Below, piece by piece: positions 1 to 15,136 of a stretch of DNA of 64,000 nucleotides (within the stretch, counting starts at the first letter, position 1; each line of letters starts with the position of its first letter). The translations under genes were made by a program, and so were the position numbers. This DNA is from Zychaea mexicana (taxonomy: Eukaryota; Mucoromycota; Mucoromycetes; Mucorales; Lichtheimiaceae), in contig NW_026516755.1 of NCBI RefSeq assembly GCF_025766255.1, positions 62,001-126,000 of the forward strand. Reading direction: 5' to 3'. The notes under the pieces were generated by a model. It searched no databases, was not told the DNA's origin, and saw only the letters and a program-made list of their open reading frames with translations.

Positions 1-3332
<3,332 letters not shown>

Positions 3333-3856
3333 AACAGCAGTTGAGATGCCATTAAGGATAACACCAGTAGTAATGATATGTAATAAACAGCACCCCCATA
3401 CTCACTACTATATATTCATACTACTGAAAGGGACTCCAACAATGATGAGCGAAAAAACCCCCACCAATGGGCGTAGTCTAAAATTAGCGCTCTCAATTTT
3501 TTTTCGTGCTATTTTCCTTCTACTTCTCCTTTCTTTCCAGCCCGACGAACCCTTTTCCTTGTTAAAAATACCACAACGGCTGTTTATTTATAAAAGTTTG
3601 TAGCCAAAAAAGAACAAGCGAAAAAGAGACACACACACGCACACCACTCACTGGAAAGCCGCCAAACTGCATAATAAACTGTAAGCTCTATTTCTTGTAC
3701 TTCTTTTCCTCTTCTTCTTCCACTTCTTTTACTTTCATTTACCCTCTTTTTCCCTTTTTTGTTTCGGCGTCATGCCAAGACAATGCACTAAAAGTCAATG
3801 GGAATGGAGCCAAGAAAACGCAAACAACAATAAATAGTAACCTTCCTCCTTTGCAG
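3333..3856 (+). promoter_or_regulatory. Intergenic region and probable 5' leader of the MADS gene
   Basis: No coding region is supported here. The stretch 3690-3760 is pyrimidine-rich. A typical acceptor (TTGCAG) directly abuts the ATG at 3857, which suggests a 5'UTR intron ending at base 3856; a possible donor is GTAAGC at about 3680. Promoter elements could not be assigned. Confidence 0.4.
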
Positions 3857-5993
3857 ATGGGTCGTAAAAAAATCAAAATCCAACCCATCAAGGATGATCG
3901 TAATCGTCAGGTAACAAAGAAGATTACAGGGCCACCTTGTGTGAAACTAGGGAAACTCAATAATCTCCCAATTTTGTTGCCAGGTCACATTTCTGAAACG
4001 AAAGCAAGGTCTCATGAAAAAGGCTTATGAATTAAGTGTGTTGTGTGATTGTGAGATTGCCTTGATCATTTTTAATTCGAGCGGCAAGTTGGTGCAGTAC
4101 GCAAGTACCGAGATTGACAAGATTCTCCTCAAGTATACTGATGTAAGCTCGCTTGTGCACGCAACTTGCTATTGTTACTGCGGTTAACAACCCCCTCCTT
4201 TTTTTATTTATTTACCCGGGTGATATACTAACGAATTGATGAAACGAATTACGAAAGTATAACGAGCCGCATGAAAGCAAGTCCAATCTCGACGTAGGTT
4301 AATTTTTATTGCTGATTCGGTTGAGAAAGAAGGAAGCTCACACGTTATGGATAGTTTGTCAATGCGACGGACCAGGACGAGGACGCAATCAAGATGGAGG
4401 ATGATATGGGCGATGGGGATATGCATGATATGGCATCTGAAAAATCGGGAACGGACTTGGCAACAGCAACTACTGTCCCAACACAGTCCTTCTCACATCC
4501 AACAGAGCACCATCCACAGCAGCAGGCCCATCAACCTCCTCCTCCACAGCCAACTCCACCACCGCACCCACCGCAGCAACAGCAGCAACAGCAACAGCAA
4601 CCGCCACACCAGCCGCAGCCACACCATCCTTCGATGCAGCCACAACAGGCGCCTCAAGTTGGGTCACATATGATTGGCCATGCCCAACCACCTCCACCTC
4701 CGCCTGTCATGTACTATCAACAGCAGCACCAGCAGCATCACCACATACCACCGCCGCAACACCGCCCGCCTTATGGTGCTCCCATGCAGCAACATCCACC
4801 ACCGCCACCACCGCCACAGCACCGAGTTTCGCACTATGAAGTGTATGGCATGCAACCTCCGCCTCCACACATGTACATGAACTACGGAATGCACGCGCCA
4901 CCGCCTCCACCACCGCCCTCGCATCATCCACATGTTCAATACGGTGCTACTAACACTACTACGACCACAACTGCTACGGCTCCTCCGCCTCCTCCAGCGC
5001 CTGCGGGTACACCTCCCATGATGCACCATCCTCCTGTTCCTCCTCCCCATCACTATCAACAACAGCATCATCCTTCATATGCTGCTAGTGGGCCCACGGG
5101 AACAGCAGCTGTTACGACGACCGCTGCTACACCGCCGCTGCCTCTACCAACCACACCACAGCAACCGCATATGAATAGTCCGCGTCAACAACCCACGGCC
5201 GAGAGCAGTCCACATACGGCCAACATGCCTAGTCCAACACCTTCTGCCGCAAGCCATCACAGCAGTAACCATGGCAGCGGTGGTGGAAGTAGTGGTAGTG
5301 GTGGTGGCAGCAAGAAGCGTGCACCACCCAAATTAAGCGTCCAGATTCCAGCCGGTGACTCGCCCAAGCAACCTCAAGAAGACAACAAGACCGCTAACGA
5401 TGATAGCAAATTCGCACGACCCAACACGCCGAACAAAAACAACACTGGTGACACTAAAAACAACAGCAACACTATGAGTAAAAGCAATGCACCTGCCAGA
5501 AGCACAGCAGAACCGAGCACAGCGAGTATAGGCCCACCCTCGGCGCTGCCGTCCCAATTCGTTCAAAACTTGTATTCACCCACGACGTTTTATCCCGAGT
5601 TTTATCAGCAAAATGAACTGCCCAGTCCGTTGAACTTCTCCGCCACGCCTACGGCGGGTAACACGTTCCAATGGCCTACGCCGTCTTCGGCCGCTGGATC
5701 ATCCTCTTCATCATCGTCCTTGTCAACCGCGCAAGCACCGGCACAAGGCCCACCAGCGACGCGCGATTACAAGCCTTCTCCTTTGGCCAAGCGTGATACC
5801 AAGTAAGTTACTACATAGTCATAGATGTGTTGTATCAGTGCTAACTGTGCTATCTGCTATTAGTGATTCGAAACGGCCCGCAGAAGATGATGATAATGAA
5901 GATGACGACAACAAGGGTGGGAGCGGAGGAGAAAAGGAAGCAAGTAATAGTAGTGGAAAGAAACAACAAGCAAAGAAAGCCAAAGTCGCATAG
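3857..5993 (+). CDS. MEF2-type MADS-box transcription factor
   Basis: Nuclear DNA-binding regulator of the MEF2/Rlm1 class, which in fungi acts below the cell-wall-integrity MAP kinase (family knowledge). Exons: 3857-3910, 3984-4142, 4258-4293, 4355-5802, 5864-5993, giving 608 aa. Residues 1-57 are the MADS box, starting [10 protein letters not shown] and including [19 protein letters not shown]. The following [10 protein letters not shown] (4258-4287) is the start of a MEF2 domain, not a SAM/SRF domain. Residues about 100-470 are extreme low complexity: poly-Pro, poly-Gln, poly-His and poly-Ser. The tail ends in an acidic patch and a [11 protein letters not shown] basic end that could act as a nuclear signal. 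The 36-nt third exon carries most of the MEF2-domain start and would be easily missed. A target set cannot be inferred from this sequence. Confidence 0.93.
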
Positions 5994-6053
5994 TTTTTAT
6001 ATTTATTATTATTCCATAGCATTCCCGTATATATCTTGTTGCACCTTCTTTCT

Positions 6054-6057
<4 letters not shown>

Positions 6058-6092
<35 letters not shown>
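6058..6092. repeat. (CT)n microsatellite
   Basis: An uninterrupted CT dinucleotide run lies in the short spacer between the MADS gene stop (5993) and the lipB-like start (6281). It may lie in the 5' leader of the octanoyltransferase gene or in the 3'UTR of the MADS gene. The remaining spacer shows no gene. Confidence 0.9.
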
Positions 6093-6097
<5 letters not shown>

Positions 6098-6280
6098 CGT
6101 AATCTTCGGATCGAGGGAGAGTAGGAAAGGAGAGACATTTTATTCAAACACACACGTTTTATATGTTTTCTTACAAAGCAATATAGCTGTTGTTTCGATT
6201 TGTGTATATAATTTTTCTATCGTTCAAATTTGCCTCCGCCAGAGATATACCTGCGTTTTCTTCTTTCCGTTCCTTCCGAA

Positions 6281-7331
6281 ATGTTACTGTTGCTACGACA
6301 ATCATTAAAGCATCAACACCAGCTTCATTCAATCGTCGCTGTTCCTTTATGGCGACGAAGCTATAGCAGCTTGAAAAACAACAGTAGCAATAGTAGTTGT
6401 TCAGCGTCAACAACACAACCTCTATACCCGGACCGACCTATTGGGTTCTTGAACCTTGTCGGTGAAAAAGTCCCGTACGATGCCGGTTTAAAGATTCAGA
6501 CACATTTAGTCAATCGTCGCCATGCGATTAATAAGCAACAGCAGCAAGACGGTGGTGAAAGGACCAGTAGTCTGATGGCTGATGACGGCGATCCGGCCGA
6601 TATTATTGTGTTTTTACAACACCCGCCTACGTACACGGCTGGCCGACGTATTCGCGGGAAAACCGAATTAGAAGAAGAGCAACGGCTACGGCGTCTAGGT
6701 GCTGATTATTTTGAGGTAAACGCTTATAGGGTAAAATATCCAAGTATCGCATAGTAAGTAACAACCAACGCGAAATACATTATTAGACGATGCGTGGTGG
6801 TGAGATTACATACCACGGTCCAGGTCAACTTATTGCCTATCCCATCCTTGACGTTCGCGATTACCAGGTAAAAATAATAGCTTGTATGCTGATTATGCAA
6901 CAGAACTTTTTTAAATAATGATCGAATTACAGATTAATGTACGATGCTATGTGTCACGACTGGAAAAAACCATCATTGACTGCTGTGCAGACTTTGGAGT
7001 ACAAGCCAACACAACGGACAACACGGGTGTGTGGGTAGGCCAAGATGCCAAGATTGCAGCCTTGGGTGTGCATCTACAACGTTACGTAAGCAGCCACGGA
7101 GTCGCGCTGAACTGCAATGTGGATCTGGGGTGGTATGACCATATTGTGCCCTGTGGATTGACGGATAAACGTGTTACTTCACTTACCGAGCAAGTGGGTG
7201 CAACTATTACCCCGCAAAAGACATTGCCAGTGTTGGTGCACAGTTTCCAAAAACTGTTCCAGGTCCCGGTACAGCCGATCATGTCGGACGGGCCACTCAT
7301 GCGTCAGATCAACTCTATTTTAATGTCATGA
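6281..7331 (+). CDS. LIP2: Mitochondrial lipoyl(octanoyl) transferase (LipB/Lip2)
   Basis: Transfers octanoyl from acyl carrier protein to apo-lipoyl domains (first GcvH) in mitochondria, the first step of lipoate assembly. Exons: 6281-6715, 6787-6867, 6933-7331, giving 304 aa. The N-terminus ([19 protein letters not shown] then WRRSYSS) is basic and hydroxylated, like a mitochondrial presequence. Family motifs in order: [32 protein letters not shown] (6793-6852), [29 protein letters not shown] with the conserved lysine, and [14 protein letters not shown] with the catalytic cysteine. An in-frame ATG at 6230 would add 17 residues; 6281 gives the better presequence. A glutamine-rich insert ([11 protein letters not shown]) lies between the N-terminal strands. 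Confidence 0.95.
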
Positions 7332-7551
7332 TCACTCCAATAATATCTGCCTTTTTCACTAAAAGCATCTTTTTAAAAATCTGGGGCGGGGGCGGAATTG
7401 AAAACAGTTATGCATCTGTATTCCATCTCAGTATAGTCTGCTGTATGCTTCTGGACCCATTGATATCTTGCATGTGTCGGGAAGAAAGAGAAAAGTAGAT
7501 ATTGCAAAGAAAGACACAAGGAGAGAAGCGCAATCAGAAAATTCCTTTTTT

Positions 7552-8755
7552 TTATTGTTGGAGACTAGTCTGGTGGTCATAGCTGCTGTGGAGTCGTTGT
7601 CGTTCTTGCTGCAGTCGCTCAATCAATTCACTCTTACGACCTGTTGTAGAATGGCCATAGTACCGCAGCATGTGTTTGAGCTCAGCCACTGTCACATCGT
7701 TGAAATTCATGCGTTGCAGTTGTTTGTCCATGGACGCTCGCTGTTGCTCCGGACTTTCAGCTGGTATTCGGCTACGGTGCAGTCGTTGGATCTGGACAGG
7801 CGTGCTGGGTTTCATCATCATGGGTGGCGGTGGCCTTGAATCGGCAGCGACTCGTATGGGGGCAAAGACGACCTGGTTGGACGGATGATGATAATGATGA
7901 TGATGGTTTGGTGTTGGATGGTGTGTTTTGTAATGTTCGCTGTGGAAAGTGGGTGGTACGGAGCATGACCGTCGTCGTCCTTTGGGTACAAAGTCTGGCT
8001 CATGTTGTAGTCTCCAAACCTGTTGTTGCTCTAGCACTAAGCCTTGATCGTCTTCTTGACTTGGGAAAGAGGGTGCATCTAAAAAGTGTTCCACGCCCGA
8101 TGTTGATGGGGGATGAGGAGCACCAGCAGTGGTGGTGGTAGCGGTTGGGTGAGTGGGTATGACGAGATGGTCGAGGTCCATAAAGAGATCGCCATGGGGT
8201 GGTGACGATTCTTCAACAGAAGATACAGGGGAATGTGTTAATGACAGTGGTGGCTGCAAAAAGAAAAAATATTTTAGCTTTTTTTTTTCTAATTCCCAAT
8301 CGTGCCGTAACAAAGCAACAGAATAGCTTGCTTACGTTGGTAAAAGGTGTATTGACAGACGAACTTCTTCGACGGGCTACATTGTTGGATGGTGGCGAAG
8401 CCGGTGGCGGCACCTGGAGCATGCCGTTAGGGTCCTCAAGGTCAAACTGTATGAATTCGTCAAAGTTCCAGACGCTGTCGTCCATCGTATCCTCATTGTT
8501 GTGTGTGCTGGTGGTGGTGCTGTTGCTGCTGTTCAGATCGTCTAGCAGATAAGGTTGGAACGGGGATATATCCAGTGGGTACTGATGCTGTTCAGGTTGC
8601 TGGTACATTTGTTGCTATGCAAATTCTCAGAGAAATAGAGAGAGAAAGAAAGTGAAAAGATCAGATGTGAAAACACAAAAGAGAGAAACAAAGAGGTGAG
8701 AGGCATGAATCACTCTTACCTCAACCAACCTTTTATGAAACCTAGCCCATGCCAT
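7552..8755 (-). CDS. SAP-domain protein of unknown function
   Basis: Exons on the minus strand: 8755-8720, 8614-8336, 8253-7552, giving 338 aa. The short first exon encodes MAWARFHKRLVE and joins in frame to QQMYQQPEQ; without it, translation would start at the ATG at 8608. The C-terminal part is a SAP motif (TVAELKHMLRYYGHSTTGRK then SELIERLQQERQ), a helix-extension-helix fold that binds DNA or RNA. The rest is low complexity (His/Pro, Thr), with an acidic-hydrophobic patch DDSVWNFDEFIQFDLED that resembles an activation region. A nuclear role is likely but the partner is unknown. Upstream, an out-of-frame ATG at about 8788 overlaps the proposed first exon, so the start is uncertain. The gene is convergent with the LipB gene and divergent from LIG4. 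Confidence 0.78.
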
Positions 8756-8917
8756 TTCGGGCAATCAAACCGATGGAGATCGCTCATCTTCAGCTTTTAG
8801 GAAATCACCTGACCTGCTCTCTTTTTTATTTTTCTGCTGCGGATATACTGTTTCCCCTTTTGGCCAATAATTCTTTCGTTGTCCTCCTTTATGCGAACCG
8901 CATTCTACTGTTAACCC
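8756..8917. promoter_or_regulatory. Shared divergent promoter region, SAP protein / LIG4
   Basis: Only 162 bp separate the proposed ATG of the minus-strand SAP gene from the ATG of LIG4 on the plus strand. Both promoters must therefore overlap or lie within the genes. A pyrimidine-rich AT segment (about 8818-8835) is visible. No specific factor site can be assigned. Confidence 0.45.
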
Positions 8918-11900
8918 ATGACTGACAATTCCCCACTTTTCAGTAGCGTCTGCTCGCTTATGGATACGATCGCAGAATCGCGTGGCACTGAGCTCAAGAA
9001 ACGTCGATTCGAAAGGTTTCTGTATGAATGGCGCTCCAAATACGGTTACGACGTTTACGACGCTATGCGATTACTGCTTCCTCACGTAAATAAAGATTAA
9101 TCTCTTTTACGATTTGCCATCCAATGGGAGAAAAATGGATACTCAAGCTCGGAATCTTTCACGTTTGAAATAAAAATAGCTTGACAAACGACGCTATAAT
9201 CTCAAGGAAATGAAATTGGCCAAACTGTACATTGAAGCACTCGGCTTGGGTCGTAATTCGGCGGACGCGCAAGACTTGCTCAAGTTCAAGCAACCTGGTA
9301 GCTCTTCCAATAAATACGTCGTAAGTATGCTTAATAACGACAAGCAAAGAAAAGTTGTCATGTGTGCCTGTGGGGGTTGTATCTCGTGTAACATAACGCC
9401 ATTGTTCATTTATGTTTAGAAAACTATTGGCGATTTCGCCGGAGTCGCGTTTGGCAAGATCCAGGATCGATCGACTGTTCAAAAGCCAACCCAAACTGTG
9501 GCTGATGTCAACGCGTTGCTCGATACATTAGCAACATCCGACAGGTGAACCGAAACAAAAGATTATATAAAGGAGAAGGGGAGAGATACGGCTGTTGTCA
9601 CTTGCAAAAGGAAAAGATCTGTTAACCCGTGTTTTACGTATAACAAACGTTTTGCAGTGACGAGAAACCCAACGCTTCCAATGTCAGGCTGTTTAAAAAA
9701 GTCGTCAATGTATATACTGCTTCTGAACAGAAATGGTTGATCCGGATTATACTCAAAAGTATGGTGAATGAACAGATTTTGAGGAAAAGGAAGGAAAGGA
9801 TATATGTATGTCGATCCTAACAGCACAACAATCGGGATGATGTTTTTCCTATTAGACCTAAACATTGGCATGACGGATCATTCGGTTTTGCAAGTGTATC
9901 ATCCACAAGCACGGGATATGTTTGCTGTTTGCAGCAACTTTGAAAAAGTGTGCAAGGATTTACAGGATCCCTTTATCAGACTCAACAAATCAGTTAAGGT
10001 TCTTTCTTGTAGGACCAAGGGATATACAGGCTTGTTAGGGTTGGATAGATGAAATGTTTCTATGGGGTAATACTGATGCATTTCTATCAACATAGACCAT
10101 TGGATTGTTCCAGCCATTCAAACCCCAATTGGGTCAAAAGCAAGTACCCAAAGACGTACGTACTGTGGCACATGAAGGAAAGTTTTATATCGAGGAAAAG
10201 CTGGATGGCGAACGAGTGCAAATGCACTATGATGCAAACTCGAAACGATTTGCATGGTATTCCCGGTAAAATATGTTGATAGTTTCTTTTAGCGGCCTGG
10301 TATTTATTCATGTGATATGTAGATCCCTATTAATTAAGACATATCAAATAAATATAGAAAAGCAACGGATTACTCGGAAATGTATGGTAAAACATACATT
10401 CATGGACAATTCACAGGATATCTTGAAGGCTTGTTTAAAGCGGACAGGTAAGGCAGTAGGAATCCAAGATTAGAAAGAGATATTTTCGATGATGTGTTAA
10501 GCTAAATTAGGTATTGATCTCTACATAGTCTCGTTCTTGACGGAGAGATGATGACATATGATCCGAAACTGGACGTGTTTTTGCCCTTTGGTACCTTGAA
10601 AACAGCAGCGAAGGGTACGTGTGCACATTTAAAATATCGATGCGGCCTAACAATAGAAACTCATAACATTATCCTATGCGATATATTTACATAGACAAAA
10701 GTTTGGATCCGCACAAGGCACATCCATGCTGTGAGTATATTGAAGGATTACAAATTGCTATACAGTTTGTGAGAAAAAAAAAAGAAGCTTTTCCTTCGAT
10801 CATGCATACTAATCAAAAGACGTATCATATCTCATTAGATGTTGTCTTTGATATCGTTTATTGCAATGGCAATCCTCTGCTCGACTATCCTCTCAGCGAC
10901 CGTATTCAAATATTGAACAACGTTCTCACAGAAAAGCATGGATATCTCCACCTACTACCTCGCGAAACCAAAACCACCTCCCAAGATATCATCGACGCCC
11001 TGGATCACGCTATGAGCTTACGGTATGAGATTCTCGTACCATCCTTGTTCAAGAATAGTGTGTCATCACCATTGACTATCTGTTCGTTTATATGTTCTTA
11101 CCATCGTTATTTCGCTGTCATGTGTTAGGCAAGAAGGTATTGTTATCAAGAATCCTGGCTCTGTATATGAACCTGGTACCAGGAATATCACTTGGATCAA
11201 GCTGAAGCCCGAATATATCGATAGTTTGGGAGAAACGTGCGATTTGCTTGTTATTGGTAAATATGATTGGAGTTATTATATTTCTCAACGAAAGAAGAAA
11301 GGACAAAATCCAACTTGGAAATACTGCTGTATATCATTTAGGTGCAAAATATGGCAGTGGCAAACATCGTGGTGGTCGACTTAGTCAGTTCCTTTGTGCC
11401 ATTCGTGACGATCGTGAGGACAGCACGGGCAACAAAGACCCAAAGTAATATATGTTTATAAGATTGTTTACTGGAGGTGTACAACTGACGGAACAAAGAA
11501 GGAAACGAATACTTAAAGTTGAATGTTCAATTTGTAAAGGTTCATGACTTTCTGTACACTCGGCACAGGATACACTGTAGATGAACTCGATAAATTCAGG
11601 TTAGTTCACTTGGACATACGCTTTGCTCACGAATACACTATTAGCAGTTTCTCATCCTGAATGTGTATGTAATCAACAGGGAAAAGTTTGCAGAGCTCGA
11701 ACCATACGATGCTAAACGACAACCACCGTGGTTGATCCATCCTCGAAAGTCAAACGAAAATCCTGAACAGGTTGTGGATTACAGACGGTACAGTATCCAA
11801 TGATTCTTGCTACACTTTTTCTCTTTGCGTACGTACGTATTTATACAGAAAAAAAACATTATGATGATAGATCTGTCGTCGTAGAAGTCAAGGCATCTGA

Positions 11901-13826
11901 AATCATTTGGGGCAGTAAGTGTCGATGTATTTGTTTCGCTCAATGTCGGCTCTTGTAATAGTGCAATATCCAAGTTGCATATATCTAAATTTGTTCCAGA
12001 CATGTACGGTGCCACAAATACTCTGAGATTCCCCAGATTTGTATCGTTCCGAGAAGACAAGACATGGGAAGACGTAATGACTTGGAGTGGTAAGTAGACG
12101 TTGAAACCGTGAAGGCTAATCTGAGATAACAAGTAATTATTAAACGACTGTATACGCATTCGTAGATATGAATAAAGCAAAACGTGATGGAAGGATTGGT
12201 GGTGGTGAGAAACGCGGAGCCACACAAAAGGACTTTGAGTACGTTTTTCTTTTTCTCTTTCCTGATGTACTTGTTGTACGGGCTATTGGTATTCAGCGCT
12301 ATTATTATTGCATACTCATCTGATCTACAAACTTTAATATAGTGGCCAATCGAAAAGACGTAAAACATCCATCACGGCTCGTAAGGTAAAATAGAAACCA
12401 TTATTTTATATCCTAATTCATGTGTAGATCCAATGAAATTGATCACATAGTAAGTCTTAGCCCTAAATTTTCGCCTTATGTAAAAAATAGCCAAAACAAC
12501 TCGTATTCAGCCAACAGGGCATTGATACCCGTAGCATCAAGACAAAATCCGCATTGTTCTCAGACTTATCATTTTGTAAGTGTACAAACTACTGGGGCTA
12601 TTGTTAGGAGAGGTTATTCTTTTGTTAATAGGTTTTCTGTGTGTTTATTTAGACGTTATCAATGGTGACAAAGGCTCCTCCAAAGCCGAATTGGAGACCA
12701 TGATCAAGGAAAACGGTGGCAGGTTCTTGCAGACCGCCCATGGTGTGAAGCATGTTATCGCTGGATCGAAAAGTAGGGATGCCATTGATATGTTATTAAT
12801 TTCTTATTTATCTGCATTTACTGAATACACGCACATGAATTTTAGACCCTCGAGTCGATAGCATCATTAGCAAGGATGATCGAGACGTTGTATTGCCTCG
12901 ATGGATTGCTGACTGTGTTGAAGAACAGGACCTTCTTCCTTTGGCACCCAATTATATGCTTTATACGAACCAGAACACTGCTGCCAAGTTCCGTGAAGAG
13001 ATGGACAAATGGGGTGATATATACATTCAAGATGCCACAGAGCAAAGTTTGCGCGAGGTAAACTCTACTAGAAACTGGGGGTTAAATGCAAATTTGGTTA
13101 TCGTGACCTCTACTATTAACTGGTTTTACATTTTTACCATCACTTGTTTTTATTTGGCACCGACATAGGTCATGGCGCGTATACACATTGGCTTCGACGC
13201 AAATAAGCAGCGTACACTTGCGAATGAAATTCACGAACGCTATTTCCCAAACCAAGTGATGCCTGGGATGATGTTCTTACGTGTTCGTGCCTACTTGGCC
13301 GACATGCCACCACCTGAAGAACCCGATGGGAGCAGTATGGATATGGATTGGGTCAAAAGACAAAAGGCGCATGAACGGTTGACCTTGGCATCTAAGCAAA
13401 TTCGATTCCGAGGGGGCGAGGTTGTTGATCGTATCGACGAAGGCATCACACATGTAGTATTTGCTCCAGATGATTTGGAACGCGTACAAGAATTTACAGA
13501 GGCATTCAAAGGGTAAAAAAAACGAATTTTTGTATATACATGTTTGTTGGTTTTTTTCAATAATATCTGACAGCCTTCGTCATATATTCATTAGGATGCT
13601 GTTACCGCGGTTTGTCACGACAGAATGGATCGATGCGTGTGTGCGAAACAAGACATTGATCGACGAACGACGTAAGCTAATATTTATATATATGCTGACA
13701 GTGACGATCGTCATAATAAGTACAGAACAGTTTTCTAATCTTTATACATTTTCATCTTTCGTTTTAATCAAGGATTTGAGCCGAAGCTTCCTCAATCTGC
13801 ACGATACAGCTTATCAGCACGTCGTC

Positions 13827-13869
<43 letters not shown>

Positions 13870-13897
13870 GGAGGAGCAGGAAAAAAACGGAAATTAA
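8918..13897 (+). CDS. LIG4: DNA ligase IV (non-homologous end joining), polyglutamine C-terminus
   Basis: ATP-dependent ligase that seals double-strand breaks with XRCC4/Lif1 in the nucleus. The gene has many short exons: the first is 8918-9085, the second begins at 9180, and the last begins near 13773. N-terminal ligase domain: LFSSVCSLMDTI, then KLAKLYIEALGL and DFAGVAFGKIQDRS. The adenylation motif is EEKLDGERVQMHY (about 10185-10225), with the nucleotide-binding lysine in EKLDGER. Motifs LDGEMMTYDP (about 10535) and EGIVIKNPGSVYEPG (about 11132-11175) follow, then the OB-fold with KYGSGKHRGGRLSQF (about 11345). Two BRCT domains follow: VINGDKGSSKAELE to PRWIADCVEEQ (12658-12930), and FRGGEVVDRIDEGITHVVF to FVTTEWIDACV (about 13408-13640), with the XRCC4-binding linker between. 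The reading frame ends in about 15 glutamines from a CAA run, then EEQEKNGN and stop. The BRCT pair separates it from ligases I and III. Confidence 0.95.
13826..13870 (+). repeat. (CAA)n microsatellite coding a polyglutamine tail of LIG4
   Basis: An almost pure CAA run at the very 3' end of the LIG4 reading frame. It follows LSARR and precedes QEEQEKNGN and the stop at 13895-13897. Read in the LIG4 frame it gives glutamine, and the length is a multiple of three. Confidence 0.93.
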
Positions 13898-14324
13898 AAC
13901 ACGTACATGATACTACAACGCGAAAACATCTTTTAACATCTATACACATATACTTTACATAGCAAATTGTACATACGTTATAGCACACTTGCAAACTAAT
14001 AGAAGAAATGTTTAGCGCTGGTCTTGCGCCTGTAAAACACGTGCTTGGGATATAACTATAAGGGATCGACAGAACCCTCCTTCTATCCGTATCATAACTT
14101 GTAAGCCTCTCACTGTCAGGACAACAATGGTATGGTGCAACAAGTTTATAACCGACATAAACGATGCAGTTTTTTTGAGGTTCCATAAATATCTTTGTAT
14201 GCATGACTAGCTAAGACAAACCTGTAATAATGATTTTTAGGTACTTTCTGTACAATTGTTATACGTTTACGTTGTCATTTGTCTCAGCAAAAAAAAGTTA
14301 TGGGCACTCAAAGTCTGCCACTTT

Positions 14325-15136
14325 TTAGCTGGGGCAGGCGAAATTGAAATGGTTGGCAGCATAGTCGGTACAAAGTGTATCCGCGACATACAGCATGAAA
14401 CGCGCTAAATCCATCTTCACCTCTTTCTTGATTGCATATTTGACAGGTTGAAGAAGAACTTACCCATAGCTTTGGGTAACGCATCTCCACCCAGTAATAC
14501 TCCCATGAAGATTAGAATATACTTTAATGGATGTGTGCGCTACATTGAGGCTTATAGTAAGGGTATGGATGTGTGGGCAGCAGACGAAGAGGTGTGCAAC
14601 TTCACCACAAGAGTTTCTACATTTCATCATCAGCGCCTTAGCATAGATGAATAAGTCCTAAAATAAATGTTTACTATAAAAGGAATCAAGATTTTAAATT
14701 CTCAATTTTGTTGGTTATAAACTTTCTACACCATAACCCTTGGCAACGGCAAACCCGTTCTTTAAGACACTGCTGCTTCTTGGATCATACAACATATGCA
14801 TTCAAACGGTTGTTTTATAAACCAGCAGAATTTGTTTTTTTCATCGAATTGCTGATCGCACTATGTCTATTCTGTGATATGTACTCTGAAAACAAATTGC
14901 CCTTCTTGGAATCTTCTTGTTGTCAACGACGTACCATGTAAATTTGGTGCAGTCGCTGGAAGCAGAAACGTGCAACGCTTGCTAGCTATGTGAAAGCTCT
15001 TACCTCCAAAAAGCAAGAGAGCAGAAGTGTTTAATATGACACGGAAAAAATCCAAGTTGATGCCTGTCTCCCTCGCATCCAACGGATCAATGGATTCTTT
15101 ATGATACAGTCCCCCTTTGGATGGTTTGGATGCCAT
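14325..15136 (-). CDS. Doubtful hypothetical gene, several short exons
   Basis: Not recognised. Two segments look like exons. The 5' one (15136 to about 15006) reads MASKPSKGGLYHKESIDPLD, then ARETGINLDFFRVILNTSAL and LLFGG, followed by a GTAAGA donor; it has a hydrophobic stretch that could be a membrane segment. The 3' one (about 14452-14325) reads PVKYAIKKEVKMDLARFMLY, then VADTLCTDYAANHFNFACPS and stop. A possible donor (GGTAAGTTC at about 14475) precedes it. The segments between cannot be joined with confidence, and several frames contain stops, so this may be a small membrane-protein gene or a decayed one. Confidence 0.3.

Noticed and set aside
4470..5071. Long minus-strand frames opposite the MADS gene low-complexity region
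   Set aside because: They mirror CAG/CCA repeats of the sense gene (runs of Val, Ala, Arg, Trp) and have no start context or motif.
5860..6153. Open frames on both strands over the (CT)n run near 6060-6090
   Set aside because: They are produced by the dinucleotide repeat and have no family motif; the true MADS exon (5864-5993) explains the plus strand.
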